Below, piece after piece: positions 55,888-64,000 of a DNA stretch of 64,000 nt. The stretch comes from Massariosphaeria phaeospora. Its lineage: Eukaryota; Ascomycota; Dothideomycetes; Pleosporales. Numbering within the stretch: the first letter of the stretch is position 1; each line of letters opens with the position of its first letter. Location: NCBI GenBank assembly GCA_011032825.1, contig JAADJZ010000008.1:992001-1056000 (forward strand), in the 5' to 3' direction. The notes beneath the pieces are model-generated. The model did no database searches. It had not been told where the DNA came from and saw only the letters and a program-made list of their open reading frames with translations. The position numbers and the translations under genes are program-made.

Positions 55888-57087
55888 TGTAATGGGCTGA
55901 AAGCTCTATAGATTGCCTCGGTCGTAGGACCTTAGTAGCTATTGACGCTGTACGTAACAGCTCCGACGATACCCAGGAGAGCCCCGCTGGTTTCCGGTTA
56001 ACGAAGGCCCTGCGGTATTGGGTCTCCACATAGCCTCCGAAAGCGCTCCGCAGGTGCTCCGGAGGCTGACTAACTATAAGGTATATAGAGCTCTCTTGTC
56101 CGCGCTATGGATAACGTACCTCACGGGTAGTCGGGCCACACGGGTTCGCGGGACACTTTTGCCAAGCAAATTATCTAATATTATAACTTTAATACCTTTC
56201 TTAATAGTAGGCCTATTAGAATAATTTATACACTGTTTTAAAGCTCTAAGCTAGGACTTTAAAATCTACTAAAAATTACCTAAATAGGCTAAGTACTACT
56301 AGAGTTTTTAAAGTTTAAAGATAAAGAGCTCGCTTAAGCTCTATACCTAGTATCTAGTAGAATTCTACTATAATAAACTTTTATATTCTAAAATATTCTT
56401 ATTTATACTATATATTAAAGTACTAGAGAGTTTTATAGCGTGTAGCCTAAGATTAAAGCTACTAGATAGGTTAGAAAGTAGTTTACTTTCTTTATACTAG
56501 CTAAGTATAAATATCTATATATAACTATTAAAACCTAATGTAAAACTACTTAATAATTTAGTACTTAGTATAATTATACTATATAAGCTTTAAAAAAGTA
56601 GTATTATTTAGAGTTATAATAGTACTAATACTTTATACTTAGTAGGTTTTATATATAAACTCTAATTCTATCTAATAGCTTTGATTCTAAGCTATATACT
56701 ATATAACTTTCTAGAACTCTAACTTACAGTATAAATAAGAATATTTTAGAATATAAAAGTTTATTATAGTAGAATTCTACTAGATACTAGGTATAGAGCT
56801 TAAGCGAGCTCTTTATCTTTAAACTTTAAAAACTCTAGTAGTACTTAGCCTATTTAGGTAATTTTTAGTAGATTTTAAAGTCCTAGCTTAGAGCTTTATA
56901 ACAGTGTATAAATTATTCTAATAGGCCTACTATTAAGAAAGGTATTAAGGTTATAATATTAGATAATTTGCTTGGCAAAAGTGTCCCGCGAACCCGTGTG
57001 GCCCGACTACCCGTGAGGTACGTTAGACTCTATCGAATTCATCACATTCTTTATCTGGAACCTGCCTTCCTAGGCGATCCCCTTTCA
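55888..57087 (+). repeat. 3' LTR split by a palindromic element
   Basis: The LTR begins TGTAATGG at 55888, right after a purine-rich tract (about 55874-55882), and ends CCCCTTTCA at 57087. The 910-bp palindromic element plus one duplicated TA interrupts it after GCTATGGATA. Without them it measures 288 bp, identical in length to the left LTR. Confidence 0.93.
56114..57023. mobile_element. 910-bp palindromic (foldback) TA-inserting element
   Basis: Flanked by TA (56112-56113, 57024-57025). The left arm 56114-56410 and right arm 56728-57023 are inverted copies about 296 bp long with only about two mismatches, around a spacer of some 317 bp. The outer 55 bp are GC-rich (ACGTACCTCACGGGTAG, GGGCCACACGGG), and the rest is extremely AT- and TA-rich. 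The spacer shows weaker continued inverted similarity. No coding sequence is present. It is most like a non-autonomous Tc1/mariner-type MITE or foldback element. Its autonomous partner is not in this window. Confidence 0.88.
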
Positions 57088-57327
57088 ACTACTTGATAAA
57101 AGCGTGGCTAGTTTAGCGTCTTGGCACCTTGGAGTCATTCTCTGCTACCTGCCTGTACAGATATTAACTGTATCACTTGACTGCTTGCATTAGCGCGAAT
57201 CCAATGCATGATAGTCTGTGCTCTGCTGCATAAGCTAGGATTATATAGTTAGCTTATAAGCGCTCCTATAGGGTCTGGCTCCTCGAAGATACGAGCCTGT
57301 CGTCCTCAACAATTTCTGGTTTTGTTG

Positions 57328-58449
57328 CTACTGGATCGCAGTGTCCTCGCCATGGTAGTCCGCCATGCCTTCCTTTATCACCTTTCGCAATTGCGCCGAG
57401 GCACGTCCAAGTTCGCCGCCCCCCTTGACGCTTTGCTCCAACCCTGCGACAATTGCGGTCTCGGCTCTCGTGTGGAACACTCTTTGCCGATCTTCCCTGT
57501 CCTCGTACATTTCCGCCTCCTCGTCTCTTGCAGCCCCAAAAAGATTGAGGTGTGCGTACACATTCGACCTTCCAGGGAGTAGATGGTGCTCTGTGTGCCA
57601 CAACGGGAAGTCGCCTCCACTAGTGTTGACCTGCGCGGGTGTTTGAGAAGTGCACAATCCAGCCTTTAGGAAAGAGGCGAGCGCAGTCATCTGTTTGACC
57701 TGCACCTTCGCGTCCCCTCCAGACTTGCCAAACGACTTAGGCGCCGACCAGGTTCCGGATGTTTCATTCTGCCACCCAAGGAGACTCAGAAAACATTTCA
57801 ACATCTTGGCCCAGCCTCCAGCGCAACTAACGACCTCATCGCCAGCAACACCCAGGAGCCATTCCAGTACGTCGAGAGCGAAAACGCGAATGTCAGTGGC
57901 TAGATGCGTCAACCCAGCGCGAGTGTGCAGCAACAGTTGATCGCTGTAGCTAGCGATTCCATCTTTTGGTAGACTTTGCAAAAGTTTCAAGAGTTGCTGA
58001 CGAACAGCATTCGATCCGTCCAGAATCAGACGCTGCACCGTCGGTAGAACAACTGACACGGGCTGTGGCAGAGGGAGACCTGGCGGGTTGGATGTGATAG
58101 CCGTGGTCAAGTAGGCGAGAGACTCGCGCCTCTGAGAGTCGGACTTGTGTGTGAGCAAGGCCAGATGATGCGCACATTGCGCCTCTATTGTAGGAGCATT
58201 AGCTGATAGAGATTGTTGCTTTAGTGCAATTGCTGCAGTAGCGTAAGTTACACATATGTTCACTTATGGCAGTATACGAACATTTGGCCTTGAAACTCGT
58301 GTTCGTAGCGTTCGCTGCCGTCGGCTTCGCTTTCCCAACCCTGAGTTTTGGTTTCTGCTGAGAGTCAGCCAATGATTAGAGTCATTGCAAACAGAACAAA
58401 CCTGGAAGTCTTTTTTCTTCTCCTTCTTCCGCTTCGACGATGAACCCAT
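57328..58449 (-). CDS. IPI1: Ipi1/Tex10-type pre-rRNA processing protein
   Basis: 342-residue protein, exons 58449-58402, 58357-58282 and 58232-57328. It is the Ipi1 subunit of the Rix1 complex, which processes ITS2 and helps release the 60S pre-ribosome in the nucleus. The spliced N-terminus is diagnostic: a Lys-rich start (SSSKRKKEKKKDFQ), then QKPKLRVGKAKP and NTSFKAKSIALKQQSLS. A helical HEAT-like repeat domain follows (HHLALLTHKSDSQRRESLAYLTTAI; LPTVQRLILDGSNAVRQQLLKLL; DIRVFALDVLEWLLG). The C-terminal part is helical and charged. The gene's 3' end lies only about 240 bp from the retrotransposon, but its frame is intact. Confidence 0.92.
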
Positions 58450-58840
58450 GGTGCCTCTTCAGTCGCTATCGAGGCACTTTCTCCAGAGAGGGTGCGAGCA
58501 GTCTGCGATCCCTGATAGCATAAATGCTGCAGTATTGGGCTTTCACATGGAGATCCAACAGCCGTGGTGGTTCCATGCCACGGCGCCCTTTCGCCAGTGA
58601 GAAATCCTGACATGAAAAATAGAGCGCTAGGCGGTGTGGAGCTTAGTTCGCTTGGCAGTCGCGGCCATCACGTTTGCCGAACCTCGCGGGCGGAATAGTC
58701 ACTCAACAACACAGACAAACGGCCGCAGCATTGTAGAGCTTCCAGTCCTCTGCAAATTCAAAGGCTGTCCCTCACGTCGAGCGCGATGGCTCAGAATGCG
58801 GTATGAAAGGAGCTAACAGCTACATTGCAATGTTCCGCTA

Positions 58841-59291
58841 ATGGCAATGCAGCCAGACGAGACACTCTCTCTTCTTACGCGATTAAGCCAAAAGCCCGGC
58901 GTCCAGAGCACCCTCATACTAGCCCGCGACAACGGAGCTATAGTGCGCACGTCTGGCCTGATCTCCAACAGCACGACCGCGAACCCGAACAGCACACTGC
59001 CCGCCTCGATCGACACGGGTCCCGAAGACTACCCCAACGGGCGCAAAGACAGTGGTATACACAGTGCGGAAGATGTAGCCAGTATGGTGTGGTCTTTTCT
59101 AGCGGCCGCGGGAACTCTCGTGGATGGATTGGATAAAGAGGACGAGGTCAAACTGCTCCGACTCCGCACAAAGAAGAATGAACTGGTCATAGTCCCTGGT
59201 GGGTGGCCCGCATGGTGTTGAGAATCTAGCTAACGTACACGAAGAGTCCAAGTATATTCTAGTTGTTATACATGATACACCGCCAGCATAA
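58841..59291 (+). CDS. Roadblock/LC7-type dynein light chain
   Basis: 134-residue protein, exons 58841-59198 and 59245-59291; the 46-bp intron has a GCTAAC branch site. The roadblock fold is seen in LLTRLSQKPGVQSTLILARDNGAIVRTSG, a central loop longer than in animals, DVASMVWSFLAAAGTLV, and the final strands LLRLRTKKNELVIVP and KYILVVIHD. Such proteins dimerise and link dynein intermediate chains, aiding retrograde transport along microtubules. The last exon supplies the final beta strand, which supports the splice. It lies divergently from Ipi1, about 390 bp away. Confidence 0.9.
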
Positions 59292-59379
59292 GGGCAGGAG
59301 ATAGCTAGGCACGGCTTCTCGCCCCGTTGAAAGTCCAAATGATACCCCGAATTCGACCACCAAGGAGATACTTACCTCC

Positions 59380-59937
59380 TTACCAATGAGCCTCGCTTAT
59401 CTCCACCTCGTTCACGTCAACGCCATCTTTGAACCACCGTTCTGATTAAATGTCAGCTTCTGCGATATAAAGTCGACCGGAGCTCTTCGGTACATACCAG
59501 ACTGGTCGATCTCAATATCGTTTCCGCTCATCTGGCGTTTTCGCATTCTGCCATCGTCGGCAAACGTCCAATCCTCCAGGCCATAACATCGCTTCCATTT
59601 CATGCCGTCATGAGCATCCTGGTACTCGTACCAAAACTGGACTGCGATCTTGTTGTCCGTAAAGGCGAACAATTCTTTTCGCAAATGGTAGTTCTTCTCC
59701 TTCTCCCACTTCTTGGTCAGGAATTCCTCGATCGCCGCAGTACCAGAGAGGAACGTAGAGCGATTTCGCCAAGTGCTGTCAGGCGTATAGGCAGCGGAGA
59801 TTGATTTGGGCTCCCTACCAGTATCAGAGGGCGAATTTTGAAGAGGTCCGGAGGTCTTACTGTGTATTCCAAAGATCTTGGCCCTTCTTAACTTTCGCAT
59901 GGGCGCTCTCTTGGGTGAATGGGGGGACAAGGGCCAT
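59380..59937 (-). CDS. DUF1348 (NTF2/SnoaL-like fold) protein
   Basis: 151-residue protein, exons 59937-59861, 59814-59498 and 59441-59380. The start at 59937 (MALVPPFTQESAHAK) and two introns of 46 and 56 bp restore the whole family pattern: PPFT.E.A..KV, DLWNT, YTPDSTWRNRSTFLSGTAAI, FLTKKWEKE, YHLRKELFAF, KIAVQFWYEYQD, YGLEDWTF, MRKRQMSGNDI, and the ending ERWF..GVDVN.VEISEAHW. DUF1348 proteins are small cytosolic NTF2-fold proteins found in bacteria and fungi, with no established reaction. Bacterial relatives suggest lateral exchange in the family's past, but nothing here marks a recent transfer. Confidence 0.9.
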
Positions 59938-60751
59938 TTCCGCACTTGTTCTAGGCAAAGTGATGGAAGCAGTCAAACAGCTTCAAGGTGTCGTGAAATT
60001 ACTTCTTGGGACCTGTGTCTTTATAGGCGGGTGAGGTTCCTCCGTTTGTCCAACTAGTCACCATACCTCATCAGGAAGCGGTGAAGCCGGACTTTTCCAC
60101 TACAGTCGCCTCATTGGTCTGGTCACACCAGATAACACATCTGCTCACACTAGCTTCCCATGTGTAAGATTATTAACGGATGACAGACGTCAATCCTACA
60201 GAAACTTGAGTCACGCACAATAATACTACAACATGACTGCAAATTGGCTATGGACACGCATGTGACAAATCAAGGCCTTGGACAGCTACTACTAGCGGTC
60301 TTACTTAAAGGCTAATTTAACACCAACTACACGATTCTCTCGACGTTCTAATATATTCCAGCAAAGTTTGTTGAGCTCACCTTTACCTTCACAGAATCAT
60401 ATGGTGTAACGTTATAGCATACTAAATAGTATTGTAGAATTGAAGGCAATCATTGTAGTTACTTGAGGTTGGAATCGGCGATGAACACCCATTGTAGACC
60501 GGTCAATGCGCATCTGGTACTGCGCTGGCTAGCTTATCTCACTTCTAGAGCCTAGAAGGGTGAGAATAATTCGATGCTAGTCCATTGCGTCATTAGTGCC
60601 CGTTGGAAAGGATCGGAGATTTGGAATAGAGCTACAGCTACTTACCCCTCATAAGCGCCACCCCACCTGCACCCTCCCGCTTCAACAACCTTTATTGCTG
60701 CCAGCCAATTCATTACCATCTACAGTCACAATCACAATCACAACAACCAGA
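59938..60751. other. Divergent intergenic region
   Basis: About 810 bp, AT-rich in the middle, between the DUF1348 gene (-) and the peroxiredoxin gene (+). Nothing else recognisable. Confidence 0.5.
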
Positions 60752-61568
60752 ATGGCACCTCTTCAAGTCGGCGATTCTTTTCCGGAGGGGGTTAAGTTTG
60801 AGTAAGTGTTACATGACCTGCGCTTCACAGGCAATGCGTACTGTACAACAGCGATACGTCTGGTAATTATAGGTCTGGGATAACGCTGATACATCTATCA
60901 GATGGGCTCCGATCACCGACTCCGACCCAACTGCCTGTGGACGTCCCCAAGAATACGATGCGAGCAAGGAGTGGAAGGGCAAGAAGGTCGTTCTCTTCAG
61001 CGTTCCTGGTTCGTCACATACCCGCCGGAGCCCTATGCAAAGCTAACATGGATCTTCCCGTCTAGGTGCCTTCACTCCCGGCTGCCAAGCTCACCATCTC
61101 CCCCCGTACATCCAGAAGATCAGCGAGTTCAAGAGCAAGGGCGTCGACGTTGTGGCTGTCATTGCCTCCAACGACTCTTGGGTGATGAACGCGTGGGGCA
61201 AGGTCAATGGCGTGAAGGGCGATGATATTGTAAGCATACAAATAGTAGGGGGATGTATAGCAACTAACATCGACCCAGCTCTTCCTCAGCGACACCAAGA
61301 CCTTCTTCTCCAAGGACTATGGCTGGGCCGCCGGCATGGGAGACCGCAAGTATGCTATCCTAAGTTCTGAATGCGGAATGGCTTCGTTGCTAATATATAT
61401 GCAGCGGACGTTGGGCTATGGTATTCGATAACGGCAAGGTCACCTATGCTGAGAACGAGAAGAGCCCGGGAGAGGTGACGGTAAGGCTCAAACCCTTAGT
61501 TGATACTCGAACACATTGCTAACTCACTGTAGGTCTCTGGTGCCGAGGCAGTCCTCTCCAAGCTATAA
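60752..61568 (+). CDS. PMP20: Peroxiredoxin Pmp20 (Prx5/AhpE-like), peroxisomal
   Basis: 167-residue thiol peroxidase in six exons: 60752-60801, 60902-61008, 61066-61229, 61279-61349, 61405-61480 and 61533-61568. Introns are 49-100 bp. The protein reduces peroxides through the peroxidatic Cys in [13 protein letters not shown] (P/T..C motif). Other family landmarks are [52 protein letters not shown] and the final [11 protein letters not shown]. The C-terminal SKL is a canonical type 1 peroxisome-targeting signal. Its length equals the usual fungal Pmp20/Asp f 3 size. It detoxifies peroxides made by beta-oxidation in the organelle. Confidence 0.94.
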
Positions 61569-62492
61569 TATCCCCACTTGAGTGGGTATGATTCTGGCTT
61601 CGATGGCCAAAATCTGGTGGGCACACTTTGTGACTAAAAGTACCGCACCTCGGTGGGTACACTTTATGGTTTATGCGTATGGAATGCCTCCTCCCTCGGG
61701 AATCTTCTCATGACTACGAGTTGTTAGCATCTAGAAAAATGAACGGTCGATAAGACATGCTTGGATTTTCATGTCTTGACGTCTTGATTGTTCATTCTAG
61801 GTACCAAGGCTGCGAATCGTCCTGACGCGCCCGGTCTCGACGTGACTAATTCTTTCGGACTTCAGTGACCACGTTGCTGACCAATTTCTTGATTAGTTTA
61901 TTGGCAGTTCACCTATGGATGTGAGGACAGTGTTCATGGTGTGCTAGTAATCAACACAGCAATCGCTGACAAATAGGCTCGTGTTCTTACATGTCTGTCG
62001 AATCCCGCTGATTCGCCACAAGTGCTCGTGGTCACTACGGTCGCAGTCGGTGAACAGTCTGCCTTATCACTCCTTATGCCTCTATTCACTCTGACAGGAC
62101 GTTCCCCAGCGTGGTAGATACAGTTTGGCTTGGTGCGGTTAGAGAGGAATTTGTTATGTCTTGCTGCAATTATCTATACCGTCAAGAGGACTGGCTAGCA
62201 CAGGCTTAAGCAACGGATTGACTAGGGCGGTGGCTTCGAATGCCGAGTATTCCAAGACCATCGCGAGGAATGCGACGCCAATGGATGGTGGTGCTTACAA
62301 AGGCGTTGGAGAAGGGTCAGGTTGCGGAGATTCAAGTCGTTCCGCCATAGTAAGAAGAAGAGTCGCGGCGACCGATATAAATCGACAATGGAAGAAGTAG
62401 ATATTGAGAGACAAACAGACGCATCAACAAACACTACTCCCCAAGAGGTCAACCGTCCATTCCAAAGATCTCGACATTCTAGTAGCCCATAT
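61569..62492. other. Intergenic region
   Basis: About 920 bp. GATATAAATC at 62372-62381 looks like a TATA box for the next gene and lies 3' of nothing else recognisable. Confidence 0.5.
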
Positions 62493-63260
62493 ATGTCAGA
62501 CATCAAGGACAGCAAGGCCGTCATCGTCGGTGGCACCCACGGTATCGGCCTCGCGACCGCTCAACTCCTCATCTCCAAGGGATCCCAAGTCATCATCACC
62601 GGCCGCAACCCAGAAAACCTCCAATCCGCCAGCCACCAGCTCCGCGACACAGCTACCGTTCACAGGTGCGACATCACCTCCCTCGAGGCCATCAACGATC
62701 TCTCCGAGAAGATCAAGCAACGATTCGGATCTGACGCCCAACTCGACCTCCTATTCCTCAACGCCGGCTACGCGCGCCTCGAACCCTTCACAGCCGTCAC
62801 AGAATCTTCCTTCCACCGCACCTTCTCTACCAACGTGTTCGGCACCTTCTTCGCCGCGCAAACCCTCGCGCCCCTCGTCAAACCCGGGGGCGCCATCGTC
62901 TTCACAACATCCATCGCCAACCGCCGCGGCATTCCGGGCATGGCCATCTACTCTGCTAGCAAGGCGGCTGTGCACTCGCTGGCACAGACACTGGCTGCTG
63001 AGCTTGCAGACAGGAATGTAAGGGTCAGTGCGGTGAGTCCTGGCTTTATCAAGACGCCTACGATGGGTGTTGCGGATGCCGGGAGGGAAGAGATAGAGGA
63101 GTTTGAGAAGTTTGGGGCGCAGCAGACGCCGATGGGTAGGGTCGGGGCGGCGGAGGAGGTGGCTAGGGCGGTGGTTTATTTGGCGTTTGAGGCTACATTC
63201 ACGACGGGGAAAGAGATTGTAGTTGACGGCGGGCTAGCTTCGGTGGAGAAGGAGCATTGA
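62493..63260 (+). CDS. Short-chain dehydrogenase/reductase
   Basis: 255-residue classical SDR with a complete active site: cofactor loop GGTHGIG (residues 13-19), NAG (90-92), Ser140, Tyr153 and Lys157 in YSASK, and SPGFIKTPT after it. A TITGRN-like IITGRNP after strand 2 suggests NADP(H). The C-terminus ends with the usual FTTGKEIVVDGG. I chose ATG 62493 because it fits the family's start. An in-frame ATG at 62388 would add 35 residues, but it follows a TATA-like box by only a few bases. Substrate unknown. Confidence 0.88.
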   Translation: MSDIKDSKAVIVGGTHGIGLATAQLLISKGSQVIITGRNPENLQSASHQLRDTATVHRCDITSLEAINDLSEKIKQRFGSDAQLDLLFLNAGYARLEPFTAVTESSFHRTFSTNVFGTFFAAQTLAPLVKPGGAIVFTTSIANRRGIPGMAIYSASKAAVHSLAQTLAAELADRNVRVSAVSPGFIKTPTMGVADAGREEIEEFEKFGAQQTPMGRVGAAEEVARAVVYLAFEATFTTGKEIVVDGGLASVEKEH

Positions 63261-63462
63261 AAGATTTATGAGCAGGTTTTATCAAGCTGCGAGATATAGA
63301 TAGTGTTGTATGTGAGCGACTCCACATTAGCTTGTTATCGACGTCAGTGTAGTCTAGCATATAGTGAGTGCATTGCTTGCACACCTATTCAAAAAAAAGA
63401 ATCAACAGCTTTGCAGCCTTTATCTATCAACTCAAAGTAGATTAAAAGTGCAAAAAAGAAAG
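63261..63462. other. Short intergenic spacer with Pol III terminator
   Basis: Contains a run that reads TCTTTTTTG on the minus strand (about 63450-63460), a likely RNA polymerase III terminator just beyond the tRNA. Confidence 0.6.
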
Positions 63463-63550
63463 CTCCCCGACTGGGAATCGAACCCAGGTCTCCCGCGCTT
63501 GTTATCTTGCGGATGACAAGCGGAAATCATGACCACTAGACCATCGAGGA
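63463..63550 (-). tRNA. tRNA-Asp (GTC) with a 16-base intron
   Basis: 88 bases folding as a tRNA. The acceptor stem is TCCTCGA with TCGGGGA and discriminator G. A and B box sequences are GGTCTAGTGGTC and GGTTCGATTCC. The anticodon stem is TCCGC with GCGGG and a loop TTGTCA-C, so the anticodon is GTC (Asp). A 16-base intron sits one base 3' of the anticodon, the standard eukaryotic position. The mature length is 72 plus CCA. Confidence 0.93.
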
Positions 63551-64000
63551 CGTTCAACACTAGGTGTTGAGATGGCTGTTAATTGAATGATGGAGATTTC
63601 CCTGTTTAATGATTATATAACCTATGGAAAAGTCCTGCACCGCGCTAAATATTATCGTGGGTCAAGGCTTCAGCAAGCGATTGTGGGACCCGCAGGTGGG
63701 GTTCAGTCAATATCCAGTTAGGTTACAACACAGTCAGTTTGGTTACATTTGCATATCACGCACCCCGCCGTGTGGGGTTACTAATCTTAACTACAGCCTC
63801 GTCCCTCACCCAGCTCTGCAAACGCACTGGCTAATGCACTAGATACAGTAGAGCTTTGCAAAAGCGCAGTACTATCTGTAATCTAGGTAGGAACTGTATC
63901 ACTGTCAAGAGGACTGCGCGTGGAGAAGCGTACAGATCAGGCACAACCAGCAACGATTTCTGTCGCAGCCCCAAAGGTACTCCTCTACTGGAGCGAACAC
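63551..64000. other. Gene-free right edge
   Basis: 450 bp with no supported gene. Confidence 0.5.

Larger units (their letters stand above)
47294..57087 (+). mobile_element. Ty3/gypsy LTR retrotransposon, RIP-damaged, with four nested insertions
   Basis: A complete but dead LTR element. Both ends are flanked by ACTAC (47289-47293 and 57088-57092), the 5-bp target duplication. LTRs are 288 bp each after removing the insertion in the right one. The order gag, protease, reverse transcriptase, RNase H, integrase defines Ty3/gypsy. Nested inside are two hAT-type MITEs, a Fot1/pogo element and a palindromic element. The internal region is about 5.4 kb without them. Stop codons in gag and pol are mostly TAG or TAA where Gln or Trp would be expected, and the LTR pair differs only by transitions, as repeat-induced point mutation produces. 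It sits 246 bp upstream of the DUF262 gene's ATG. Confidence 0.93.

Noticed and set aside
1..64000. CRISPR array, operon or bacterial-type origin
   Set aside because: No regularly spaced repeats were seen, and all genes show eukaryotic structure with spliceosomal introns.

Overview
The window is nuclear DNA of a filamentous ascomycete (Pezizomycotina; Dothideomycetes is my best guess, from the gene content). The genes have many short introns of about 44-125 bases with GT..AG ends and CTAAC-like branch points. Several proteins belong to families known mainly from such fungi: WSC-repeat protein, Cip1-like protein, LtrA, an Aspzincin-like secreted protein, and Nup53 with a fungal RRM. The transposons are eroded by C-to-T and G-to-A changes typical of repeat-induced point mutation (RIP). 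I could support 23 protein genes and one intron-containing tRNA-Asp gene. Splice sites were chosen by reading frame, and every joined gene keeps an open frame.

Layout. 0-17.8 kb: a six-WSC secreted protein (-), an NmrA-like oxidoreductase (-), a membrane-anchored protein with a luciferase-like (DUF5519) domain (+), a nucleotidyltransferase-like protein (+), a Nudix ADP-sugar pyrophosphatase (-), an aspartic-protease-like membrane protein (-), a GPI-type repeat adhesin (+) and a small unknown protein (+). 18-31.4 kb: a bZIP regulator (-), a Cip1-like secreted protein (+), a small secreted protein (-), an LtrA membrane protein (-), an MFS transporter (-) and a DJ-1/PfpI protein (+). 33.5-47 kb: a secreted Aspzincin-like pseudoenzyme (+), an unknown five-exon protein (-), nucleoporin Nup53 (-), an F-box-like protein (+), a membrane SDR (+) and a GmrSD/DUF262-domain protein (-).

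47.3-57.1 kb is a stack of nested transposons. A RIP-damaged Ty3/gypsy LTR retrotransposon (288-bp LTRs, TSD ACTAC) carries four later insertions, each with an exact target-site duplication. These are two near-identical 393-bp hAT-type MITEs rich in telomere-like TTAGGG motifs (8-bp TSDs), a 2.1-kb Fot1/pogo element with three stops in its transposase (TA TSD), and a 910-bp palindromic AT-rich element (TA TSD) inside the 3' LTR. Removing the insertions restores two LTRs of equal length and one continuous pol frame.

57.3-64 kb returns to housekeeping genes: Ipi1 (ribosome biogenesis), a roadblock/LC7 dynein light chain, a DUF1348 protein, a peroxisomal Pmp20 peroxiredoxin ending in SKL, an SDR, and tRNA-Asp(GTC). 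I see no PKS/NRPS backbone or other marker of a biosynthetic cluster. The genes look like an ordinary chromosome arm interrupted by one transposon island.
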